Of a stretch of 6,414 nucleotides of DNA, positions 1-4,954 are shown in pieces. The notes below the pieces were generated by a model that was not told the origin of the DNA, did no database searches, and was given only the letters and a program-made list of their open reading frames with translations. Location: positions 1 through 6,414 of the forward strand of contig JAGBTR010000152.1 of assembly GCA_017631215.1 (NCBI GenBank). The letters run 5' to 3'. Each line of letters starts with the position of its first letter. Position 1 is the first letter of the stretch. The position numbers and the translations under genes were made by a program. Source of the stretch: Clostridia bacterium. GTDB lineage: Bacteria; Bacillota; Clostridia; Oscillospirales; CAG-272.

Positions 1-824
1 GCGGCGTTGGCGGCGGCCAGCTCCTTGGCAAGGACCTGCGCTTGCGCGGTCAGTACGGTTCTGCGTTGCTCGTCCTCTGCAATCAGATCCTTCAATAGCG
101 AAAGGATCGGCTCCACCGAGCGCGACTTGTCGTCACGCAACGCCGCAATCTCCTCGCAAAGCGGATGCCCGTCGGGCGTGCTGATGCTTGAGGCATAGGT
201 TACCGTCGCGGTGCGAGACTCCTCCAGCGCACGACGCTGCTTGGCGGTCTCCTCCTTCAGCCGTTCCTGAATGCGGTCGAATTTCTGCGTTTTGAATATT
301 TGACGGAAGATGGTTTTACGGTCGTCCGTTTTGGCTAACAGCAGCTTGAGAAAATCGCCTTGCGCGATCATCGCGATCTGCAAAAATTGGTTGCGGTCGA
401 TGCCAATGATATCCTCAATGGCCTGCCCGACCTCCTTCTTGTTTTTGGCGAGCACGCGCCCATCAGGGTAGTGAAGCTCGACGAACGAGCTCTGTCGGGT
501 CATACCCGTGCCGCGCGTTTTGGGGCGATCGTATTCGGGGCCACGGCGGACGGTGTAGGTCTTACCGTTGCAAATAAAGGTCAGCTCGACGAACGTCTCC
601 ACCGTCGGCTCGGCGTATTTGGAGCGTAGCATGGAATCGTCACGCACACTGCCGCTTGGACGGTCGTACAGCGCGTAGGTGATAGCGTCGAAAATGGAGG
701 TCTTACCTGCCCCCGTCGTGCCCGTGATGAGATACAGACCGCTCTCACCGAGTTGGTCAAGCTCGAGCACCGTGCATCCTGCGTAGGGGCCAAAGGCCGA
801 TATGGTCAGTTTGATCGGTCTCAT
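1..824 (-). CDS. sbcC: Exonuclease subunit SbcC, N-terminal part (cut by window edge)
   Basis: SbcC is the Rad50-like SMC-type ATPase of the SbcCD complex. With SbcD it degrades double-stranded DNA ends and cleaves hairpins or palindromes in the cytoplasm. I translated the 274 codons present. They begin MRPIKLTISAFGPY, the usual SbcC start. A Walker A motif GTTGAGKT lies at residues 35-42, a conserved IAQGDF segment at about 153-158 and the family's KLLLA just after it. From about residue 180 the sequence becomes charged and Gln/Glu-rich, the start of the long coiled coil. Full SbcC proteins are about 1000 residues, so the zinc hook, Walker B and signature motifs lie beyond the window. The start ATG (822-824) overlaps the sbcD stop as ATGA. 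A GGAGGA site (831-836) lies 6 bases upstream, inside the end of sbcD, so the genes are cotranscribed and probably translationally coupled. The truncation is a window edge, not gene decay. Confidence 0.95.
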   Translation of the reverse strand, partial: MRPIKLTISAFGPYAGCTVLELDQLGESGLYLITGTTGAGKTSIFDAITYALYDRPSGSVRDDSMLRSKYAEPTVETFVELTFICNGKTYTVRRGPEYDRPKTRGTGMTRQSSFVELHYPDGRVLAKNKKEVGQAIEDIIGIDRNQFLQIAMIAQGDFLKLLLAKTDDRKTIFRQIFKTQKFDRIQERLKEETAKQRRALEESRTATVTYASSISTPDGHPLCEEIAALRDDKSRSVEPILSLLKDLIAEDEQRRTVLTAQAQVLAKELAAANA

Positions 825-1963
825 GCGTGTTCCTCCTCGATCTCTTCTATGAGCGACTGCATAAACGCGAGCTGCTCGTCCGTCATCGGCGTGTTGTTTT
901 GCTGCTCAAAAAACTCGGCAAACAGTGCAAGCGGCGTCTTGCTCTCGGTTGCCTCGGTGCCCGTGATGAACTGATCGGCACGGGTGCGGCTGTTATCGTA
1001 TCTCAACTGCATCAGATAGGGATAGTAGGATCGAAGGCGCGCCATCGCGTCGGGGATGTCGTCCTCATCGGTCAGCGTGATGCGCAGGTAGTCGTTCTTT
1101 TGGGGACACTGCTCGGCAAGAACGGGATCGCTCAACTCGTCAAAGGTACCGCACAGCTCGCTCACCTCGTGAAGCGGCAGTGGCGTGACCGTGCGGACGG
1201 TCAGCTCCTCGCCTTTGCTCCCCAGCTCCACAACGGTGACCGACTTTTTATGCTTGACCTCGGAGAAGGAGTACTTGAGCGGCGTACCGCAATAGCGCAC
1301 ACGTTGGGTGCCGCAATTTTGTGCGCCGTGAATGTGACCCAGCGCGACGTAGTCGAAATCGTCAAAGACGCGCACGTCAACGTTGTCACTGCCACCCACC
1401 GAAAGCTCCTCAGAGTCGCACGTTGTTGCCCCCGTAACGAATTGATGCGTGATGAGTACGTTGCGCACCGTTGTGTCCACGTTCATCGCATGGATCGCCA
1501 CGCGAAGCGCGTCGGTGTAGGTGACAATGTCCGCTTCCTCAAAAAAGCGACGTACGTGCGTGGGCTTGACAAAGGGAAGCATATAGAAGTTGACCGCCCC
1601 GTGCTCGTCCTTGAGCGCGATCGGGGCTACGTGACCGTCATAAACGGGCGAGAGATGGATGCCGCTGGCGTCCATCAGACGCGAGCCAAAGGCGATGCGC
1701 TCGGGCGAATCGTGGTTGCCGCTGATGATGAAAACCTCAAGTCGACGCTGGGCCAGCGCGACCAAAAAGCCGTCGAACAGCTGGACAGCCTCGGCCGACG
1801 GTACAGATTTGTCATAAATATCGCCCGCGATCAATACCGCATCGGGCTGCTCTGCATCGATGATACCAAGGATCTGATCCAGGATCGCCGCCTGATCGTC
1901 AAGGAGCGAGCGCTCGCAAAACCGCTTGCCCAGATGCAGGTCGGATAGATGGATGAGCTTCAT
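821..1963 (-). CDS. sbcD: Exonuclease subunit SbcD (Mre11-like nuclease)
   Basis: This is the metallophosphoesterase subunit of SbcCD, which supplies the Mn-dependent nuclease site for DNA-end and hairpin processing. The 380-residue protein carries the family motifs in order: DLHLG at 8-12 (metal ligands D8, H10), GDIYD at 47-51 (D48), GNHD at 82-85 (N83, H84), ITHQF at 171-175 (H173) and GHIH at 209-212 (H210, H212). The YCGTPLKYSFSE segment at 224-235 is the typical SbcD cap after the phosphoesterase domain. The rest matches the C-terminal DNA- and SbcC-contacting part, ending in an acidic tail. The length is normal (about 380-400 in relatives) and no key residue is missing. The ATG at 1961-1963 is supported by GGAGGT at 1969-1974, 5 bases upstream. 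It is first gene of the sbcDC operon, and its TGA overlaps the sbcC ATG. Confidence 0.97.
   Translation of the reverse strand: MKLIHLSDLHLGKRFCERSLLDDQAAILDQILGIIDAEQPDAVLIAGDIYDKSVPSAEAVQLFDGFLVALAQRRLEVFIISGNHDSPERIAFGSRLMDASGIHLSPVYDGHVAPIALKDEHGAVNFYMLPFVKPTHVRRFFEEADIVTYTDALRVAIHAMNVDTTVRNVLITHQFVTGATTCDSEELSVGGSDNVDVRVFDDFDYVALGHIHGAQNCGTQRVRYCGTPLKYSFSEVKHKKSVTVVELGSKGEELTVRTVTPLPLHEVSELCGTFDELSDPVLAEQCPQKNDYLRITLTDEDDIPDAMARLRSYYPYLMQLRYDNSRTRADQFITGTEATESKTPLALFAEFFEQQNNTPMTDEQLAFMQSLIEEIEEEHA
831..836 (-). promoter_or_regulatory. Ribosome binding site of sbcC inside sbcD
   Basis: On the minus strand GGAGGA ends 6 bases before the sbcC ATG at 822-824. It is embedded in the last codons of sbcD. 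Together with the ATGA stop/start overlap it fixes the sbcC start and indicates coupled translation of the two subunits. Confidence 0.8.
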
Positions 1964-1990
1964 ATGTTACCTCCGGGATAGGATAAGATC

Positions 1991-2019
1991 ATTATATCAA
2001 AAAAACGGAAAACTTTCAA
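1991..2019 (-). promoter_or_regulatory. Promoter of the sbcDC operon
   Basis: Read on the minus strand, TTGAAA (2014-2019) is followed by a 17-base spacer and a perfect TATAAT (1991-1996). TG two bases before the -10 makes it an extended -10 promoter. Transcription should start near 1984, giving a short leader of about 20 bases before the sbcD ATG that already contains GGAGGT. The signals fit a housekeeping sigma-A promoter. I see no obvious operator such as a LexA box in the leader. Confidence 0.85.
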
Positions 2020-2044
2020 GAGAAGAGCGGAAAAAGATAAAATC

Positions 2045-2072
2045 AAAAAGGGCTACCGTGTGGGTAGCCCTT
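2045..2072 (-). terminator. Intrinsic terminator after the tRNA-Ser-like gene
   Basis: An 8 bp GC-rich perfect stem (2050-2057 with 2063-2070) has a 5-base loop (2058-2062). Read on the minus strand it is followed by five T (2049-2045) and further T-rich sequence. Two A-T pairs extend the stem to 10 bp. The T tail exists only on the minus strand, so the hairpin serves leftward transcription coming from the tRNA-like gene. It insulates the sbcDC promoter, which begins about 26 bases further on. The stem directly abuts the acceptor end of the tRNA-like gene. Confidence 0.85.
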
Positions 2073-2161
2073 GGGAGAGAGATTCGAACTCTCACGTGCT
2101 TGCGCACAGATTGATTTCGAGCCATCGGGGGGGGGCTATCACCGCGTCACAACGCCCCAAG
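2069..2161 (-). tRNA. Atypical tRNA-Ser(CGA)-like gene with a C9 run; possibly a pseudo-tRNA
   Basis: The minus strand folds as a class II tRNA. The acceptor stem pairs 2155-2161 with 2070-2076 (7 bp, one G-U), followed by a discriminator G at 2069. The T stem 2077-2081/2089-2093 is perfect around a TTCGAAT loop, and the variable arm has a 5 bp stem with a GCAA loop. The anticodon loop CTCGAAA gives anticodon CGA (Ser, codon UCG). From anticodon loop to T arm it closely matches the normal tRNA-Ser at 3087-3175; one T-stem difference is compensated on both strands. Oddities: nine C (plus-strand G9, 2127-2135) sit between a weak 3 bp D stem and the anticodon stem, where one base is normal. The anticodon stem needs a bulged base. 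The first pair is C-G instead of G-C. CCA is not encoded. No clear promoter lies upstream, although a good terminator follows. It may be a decaying copy, a noncanonical tRNA, or a real tRNA with a homopolymer sequencing error. Confidence 0.55.
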
Positions 2162-2211
2162 ATCGATAGAAAAAGCGGTAGAAAACGAGGGTTGGACATT
2201 ACTAAAACCCA

Positions 2212-2239
2212 TTGAATTTTTGAAAAAATATGATATAAT
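2212..2239 (+). promoter_or_regulatory. Promoter of the acetyltransferase gene
   Basis: TTGAAT (2212-2217), a 16-base spacer and a perfect TATAAT (2234-2239) are preceded by TG at the extended -10 position. Transcription should start near 2246, about 30 bases before the ATG at 2277. This placement rules out the in-frame TTG at 2220 as a start, because it lies within the promoter itself. Confidence 0.8.
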
Positions 2240-2276
2240 ATCCTTACATACTTTGACAACAGTGAGGGATTCAGCA

Positions 2277-2930
2277 ATGAATGATGTAACGATACGTTTA
2301 GAGACCGAAAAAGATCATAGAGCAGTTGAGGAGCTTACGCGTGAGGCATTTTGGAATGTCTACGTCCCCGGCGCGAGTGAGCATTATTACGTTCACATGA
2401 TGCGTAATCACCCCGACTTTATCCCCGAGCTTGCATTCGTACTTGAGCTTGACGGCAAGATTATCGGAAACATTATGTACACAAAGGCGTGGCTTGAGGA
2501 CGAGAACGGTGAGCGCAAGGAGATCCTCTCCTTCGGACCGCTTTGCGTCGCACCCGAATATCAGAGACAGCGACTCGGCAAGCTTCTGATTGAACATTCC
2601 TTTGAAGTCGCACGAAAGATGGGCTACGATGTGAACATCAACTTTGGCAACCCCGGAAACTACGTAAGCCGCGGATTTGTGAGCTGCAAGAAAAAGAACG
2701 TAAGCTTTGTTGTGGACGGTAACTACCCAACGGCACTCCTCGTTTGCGAACTTGTGCCGAACGTACTTGACGGCAAAAAGTGGATGTACATCGCCTCCAC
2801 CGCCGCAGATTGCTGCGACGATGAAGCCGCCGTCGCTGCGTTTGATGCAACCTTTCCGCCAAAGGAAAAAAAATGGATGCCCAGCCAGGAGGAGTTCTAT
2901 ATCTACAGACATTCCTCGGTGGTAAGATAA
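2277..2930 (+). CDS. GNAT-family N-acetyltransferase, YhbS-like
   Basis: This is a predicted acetyl-CoA-dependent N-acetyltransferase of 217 residues, cytoplasmic and without signal peptide or membrane segment. The N-terminal IRLETEKDHRAVEELTREAF is the typical GNAT beta1-alpha1 region. The central LSFGPLCVAPEYQRQRLGK (residues 84-102) is motif A, with the pyrophosphate-binding QRQRLGK loop at 96-102. ARKMGYDVNINFGNPGNYVSRGF (112-134) corresponds to the YhbS/COG3153-type beta5 region. The C-terminal part to about 210 (PPKEKKW...SQEEFYIY) recurs in full-length clostridial relatives I recall, so the gene appears intact. The substrate cannot be read from sequence: amine, peptide, antibiotic or tRNA-linked acceptors are all known for GNATs. 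The ATG at 2277 is chosen because GAGGG (2264-2268) lies 8 bases upstream and the more upstream in-frame start falls in the promoter. It stands alone between promoter and terminator, with a tRNA-Ser or tRNA-Ser-like gene on each side facing the other way. Confidence 0.9.
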   Translation: MNDVTIRLETEKDHRAVEELTREAFWNVYVPGASEHYYVHMMRNHPDFIPELAFVLELDGKIIGNIMYTKAWLEDENGERKEILSFGPLCVAPEYQRQRLGKLLIEHSFEVARKMGYDVNINFGNPGNYVSRGFVSCKKKNVSFVVDGNYPTALLVCELVPNVLDGKKWMYIASTAADCCDDEAAVAAFDATFPPKEKKWMPSQEEFYIYRHSSVVR

Positions 2931-2970
2931 AAACAAAAGGCAAAATCTTTCGATTTTGCCTTTTGTTTTT
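2930..2970. terminator. Bidirectional intrinsic terminator
   Basis: This is an 18 bp perfect stem (2930-2947 with 2952-2969) with a TTTC loop. The plus strand ends in TTTTT (2966-2970). The minus strand also reads into a T run, so it can stop transcription both ways. The hairpin starts at the last base of the acetyltransferase stop codon. It should end that mRNA and act as back-up for leftward transcription from the tRNA-Ser unit. Confidence 0.9.
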
Positions 2971-3013
2971 CAAAAAATGTTGGACTTGTGCAAGCCTTTG
3001 TGATGCGTTGTAC

Positions 3014-3047
3014 GTGAAGAGAGCTGCTCTTGCCCACGATTCTTCAC
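3014..3047. other. Unassigned hairpin-forming segment in the intergenic spacer
   Basis: GTGAAGA (3014-3020) can pair with TCTTCAC (3041-3047). Between them lies a short palindrome AGAGCTGCTCT (3020-3030). It falls in the only stretch without an assigned gene between the acetyltransferase terminator and the tRNA-Ser terminator. It has no T tail and no reading frame I can support. It may be a chance fold, the remains of a larger structured element, or part of a small RNA. Confidence 0.25.
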
Positions 3048-3053
3048 AAAAGC

Positions 3054-3079
3054 AAAAAGAACACCGCGAGGGTGTTCTT
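3054..3079 (-). terminator. Intrinsic terminator of tRNA-Ser
   Basis: On the minus strand a 9 bp perfect stem (3071-3079 with 3057-3065) has a 5-base loop and is followed by a T run (3058-3054) and further T-rich sequence. It lies 7 bases beyond the CCA end of tRNA-Ser and ends the single-tRNA transcript. Confidence 0.85.
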
Positions 3080-3086
3080 CTTGCTT

Positions 3087-3175
3087 TGGCGGAGAGAGAG
3101 GGATTCGAACCCTCGTGTGCTTGCGCACAAACTGATTTCGAGTCAGCCCCGTTATGACCACTTCGATATCTCTCC
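3087..3175 (-). tRNA. tRNA-Ser, anticodon CGA
   Basis: This is a complete class II tRNA. The acceptor stem GGAGAGA (3175-3169) pairs perfectly with TCTCTCC (3097-3091), followed by discriminator G (3090) and an encoded CCA (3089-3087). The T stem GAGGG/CCCTC encloses TTCGAAT. A long variable arm with a 5 bp stem and GCAA loop marks it as a serine/leucine-class tRNA. The anticodon loop CTCGAAA gives CGA at 3140-3138, reading serine codon UCG. The D loop contains the conserved GG. It has its own promoter and terminator, so it is a single-gene transcription unit. Confidence 0.96.
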
Positions 3176-3211
3176 GTATGAAATTGGTTGAACTTTTGCT
3201 CAACGGAAGAT

Positions 3212-3240
3212 ATTATACCACACAAGTTTAAAAAATGCAA
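3212..3240 (-). promoter_or_regulatory. Promoter of tRNA-Ser(CGA)
   Basis: Read on the minus strand, TTGCAT (3240-3235), a 17-base spacer and a perfect TATAAT (3217-3212) carry TG at the extended -10 position. The start should be near 3205. This leaves a leader of about 30 bases with a small GTTGA/TCAAC hairpin (3187-3204) before the mature tRNA 5' end at 3175, to be removed by RNase P. Its -35 sequence and the TGTGG before the -10 are the same as in the promoter at 4882-4910. Confidence 0.8.
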
Positions 3241-3251
3241 GAGCTTTTTGC
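3231..3251 (-). terminator. Weak candidate terminator after the O-antigen ligase gene
   Basis: After the stop codon at 3268, the minus strand holds an imperfect short hairpin (GCAA at 3251-3248 with TTGC at 3240-3237) followed by ATTTTTT. It is AT-rich and has a mismatch, so it would be inefficient. It overlaps the -35 region of the tRNA-Ser promoter, so ligase transcripts may partly read into the tRNA gene. Confidence 0.3.
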
Positions 3252-3267
3252 AAAAAAGTTTGCCTTT

Positions 3268-4761
3268 TTACGATTTTTCTTCGGAAGTTGTGGAACGGGG
3301 CGGTGTATCGCGCAGATGACGCTCGGCAAGTGCGAGCGAGGTGGCGTAGAAAATTTGGAAATTGAAGTAAAAGAAGAAGTTATCTGCCATAGAGGCGGCC
3401 AGCACACTGATCGCGATCGCCAACAGCACGGTGCGGTCGATCGAGGGGCGGCGTATCAGCGCGGTGACAAGATCCTTGAGGTGCCACAAGAACGCCAACG
3501 CGCCGACGACACCCATCGCACCGAGAAACTGGACGACGACGTTGTGGTACATATCGTTGACCACGTTGGAATAGGCGAGCTCCTCGGTGTAGCCGCCGTC
3601 GGCAAAGCCAACACCGAAGACGGGGGACTCAAGAAAGTCGGCAATGCCGTTTTTCCAAAGGCTGAGACGCGAGGACAATCCCGAGAGCGCGCCGTCGGTC
3701 AGGCGCAGATGGTTAAGAACGGCGGGCAGAATTTGCTCACGGAAGGACACGACGTAGCGATCGACGTACAGGATAGCGACGGTAGCAAGCAGCAGCGTGA
3801 TGAGCGTATAATAGCGCATCCACTTGGCATTTCTTCCCTTGATACAAGCCAGAGCAAGGCAGACGAGAAGAATCGCACTGCCGACCAGCGTTGCTGTTCG
3901 CGTGCCCGTAGCCACAGCGCCCAGAAGGAGCGCAAGGGCAAGCAGATAAGACAAGAGCGAAAAACGGCAGTTCTTCGCCAGATAGACCGCAGCGGGGATC
4001 CCGAGGATCATCATACCCGCGATGTTGGTGGAATAGCCCCAAGCGAGCTGGATCTTGTAGTGATTGAAGGCGGCCTGCTGTTCGGTCGGGTCGAAAAGAA
4101 CAAGCTCACCCGCCGCGTGCAATCGGTAGATCACGGTTGCCGTTTGGGCAAGAACGACCAGCGCCGAGAGCGCCATACAAAGGCAGGCGTAGGCGTAGGG
4201 CGAGCGCGAGTGGTGAATGATATGCGAGAACACGGCATAGCAGACGGTCAATCCCAACGCAAACAAAACGCCGCTGAGCAGAGAGGTTGGCGTCCATTTG
4301 GGCGAGAGGAGCCCCGCCAGAAGATAGGCGGCATTCAGTGCCAGAATACCGTAAAGGAAGTGCGGCTTGCGGGAAAGCTCGCGAAAGAGACCCTCGCGGC
4401 AAAGGCGCAGACAAACGAAGATCAGGTCAATGACACCGATCACGACGATCAGGCGAAAGGCCTGCGGATCGAACACGCCCAACGGGTTTTCGCGCGGAGC
4501 GGCCATTTGCTCGGGAAAATCGATGCCGATGAGGAACATACTCATAAAGAATGGGGAGAGCAGGACCTTGAGATCGTCGGCAAACAGCGTAGAGAAAATG
4601 ATCAGAACCGAAGCCACCAGCGCGACGGGCAGATAGACCTGCTTGCCGAAAAGCCCCGAGATCGCGCAGAGCAGGGCGTAAACGACGGGATACCAAACCG
4701 ATTGCTGAAAGCGCACGATGGCGCGCACAATGGGCTGCTTTGCTGGGATAGACGCTTGCAT
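3268..4761 (-). CDS. O-antigen ligase/polymerase family membrane protein (Wzy/WaaL-like)
   Basis: This is a 497-residue polytopic membrane protein with about 12 hydrophobic segments, roughly 24-36, 43-60, 68-80, 103-121, 136-152, 160-182, 189-212, 246-262, 267-306 (two), 317-333, 404-424, 443-458 and 463-479. The Wzy_C/O-antigen ligase signature is clear. There is a TGTRTA segment at 285-290 at a membrane edge, then a large extracytoplasmic loop with SRLSLWKNGI at 364-373, ESPVFGVGF at 378-386, and YHNVVVQFLGAMGVVG at 405-420 with the conserved His406-Asn407. Such proteins transfer or polymerise undecaprenyl-linked glycans on the outer face of the membrane. In a Gram-positive cell the likely product is a capsular, teichuronic or other surface polysaccharide; the substrate is unknown. 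The ATG at 4759-4761 has a moderate GGTGAG site 6 bases upstream (4768-4773). It is monocistronic with its own promoter and has no glycosyltransferase neighbours in view. Confidence 0.85.
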   Translation of the reverse strand: MQASIPAKQPIVRAIVRFQQSVWYPVVYALLCAISGLFGKQVYLPVALVASVLIIFSTLFADDLKVLLSPFFMSMFLIGIDFPEQMAAPRENPLGVFDPQAFRLIVVIGVIDLIFVCLRLCREGLFRELSRKPHFLYGILALNAAYLLAGLLSPKWTPTSLLSGVLFALGLTVCYAVFSHIIHHSRSPYAYACLCMALSALVVLAQTATVIYRLHAAGELVLFDPTEQQAAFNHYKIQLAWGYSTNIAGMMILGIPAAVYLAKNCRFSLLSYLLALALLLGAVATGTRTATLVGSAILLVCLALACIKGRNAKWMRYYTLITLLLATVAILYVDRYVVSFREQILPAVLNHLRLTDGALSGLSSRLSLWKNGIADFLESPVFGVGFADGGYTEELAYSNVVNDMYHNVVVQFLGAMGVVGALAFLWHLKDLVTALIRRPSIDRTVLLAIAISVLAASMADNFFFYFNFQIFYATSLALAERHLRDTPPRSTTSEEKS

Positions 4762-4797
4762 CGGCTTCTCACCGTCCTTTCTGCTCCGCTTTTGTAC

Positions 4798-4826
4798 AGT
4801 ATATCACAATGCCTGCGAAAAATCAA
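4798..4826 (-). promoter_or_regulatory. Promoter of the O-antigen ligase-like gene
   Basis: On the minus strand TTGATT (4826-4821), a 17-base spacer and TATACT (4803-4798) are preceded by TG at the extended -10 position. The start is expected near 4791, about 30 bases before the ATG at 4761. It faces away from the promoter at 4882-4910, with about 55 bases of purine-rich DNA between the two -35 elements. Confidence 0.75.
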
Positions 4827-4867
4827 GAGGGGTGAGGAAGATTGAGAGGTGGTGACGGAGGGACAAA

Positions 4868-4889
4868 AAATGCGAAAGTGCTTGCATTT
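4868..4889. repeat. Inverted repeat overlapping the -35 box of the surface-protein promoter
   Basis: AAATGC (4868-4873) and GCATTT (4884-4889) are perfect 6-base inverted arms separated by 10 bases. The right arm covers most of the -35 element TTGCAT (4882-4887). The arm centres are 16 bases apart, about one and a half helical turns, so the geometry does not clearly favour a dimeric repressor. It may be a regulatory site or chance. Confidence 0.3.
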
Positions 4890-4910
4890 GTTCGTTGGCT
4901 GTGGTATAAT
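4882..4910 (+). promoter_or_regulatory. Promoter of the exported modular protein gene
   Basis: TTGCAT (4882-4887), a 17-base spacer and a perfect TATAAT (4905-4910) are preceded by TG at the extended -10 position. The start should be near 4917, giving a leader of about 38 bases with GGAGGA just before the gene. The -35 and the five bases before the -10 are identical to the tRNA-Ser promoter, which suggests strong sigma-A-driven expression. Confidence 0.8.
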
Positions 4911-4954
4911 CGAAATGTATTCCAAGGTGCAAAATTTAAACGGAGGAAATCAAA

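Noticed and set aside
827..1948. Long plus-strand open frame opposite sbcD
   Set aside because: It is a mirror of sbcD. Its protein is Arg/His/Val-rich with no recognisable motif and lacks a ribosome binding site, whereas the minus strand encodes a complete SbcD with all metal ligands.
2253..2258. Perfect TTGACA upstream of the acetyltransferase as a second -35 box
   Set aside because: No -10-like sequence lies 16-18 bases downstream; that position is already at the start codon.
2220..2276. Upstream TTG start adding 19 residues to the acetyltransferase
   Set aside because: The TTG lies between the -35 and -10 boxes of the promoter, so it would not be in the transcript. ATG 2277 has a proper ribosome binding site and starts the conserved domain.
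2277..2930. TacT-like GNAT toxin acting on aminoacyl-tRNA, suggested by the tRNA neighbours
   Set aside because: There is no adjacent antitoxin-type gene. The protein is longer than the TacT toxins and resembles the YhbS-like group; being next to tRNA genes is not evidence for this.
2298..2936. Minus-strand open frame opposite the acetyltransferase
   Set aside because: It starts inside the terminator hairpin stem and encodes nothing recognisable, while the plus strand encodes an intact GNAT protein.
2069..3175. Flanking tRNA sequences as attL/attR of a mobile element
   Set aside because: No integrase, excisionase or other mobility gene lies between them. The repeats are diverged with paired changes, and their 3' ends (acceptor stem and CCA) differ, unlike a true attachment-site duplication.
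3235..4845. 536-codon plus-strand open frame opposite the O-antigen ligase-like gene
   Set aside because: Its translation is highly charged and Gln/Arg-rich, the expected complement of a membrane protein. It crosses the minus-strand promoters at both ends and has no family features.
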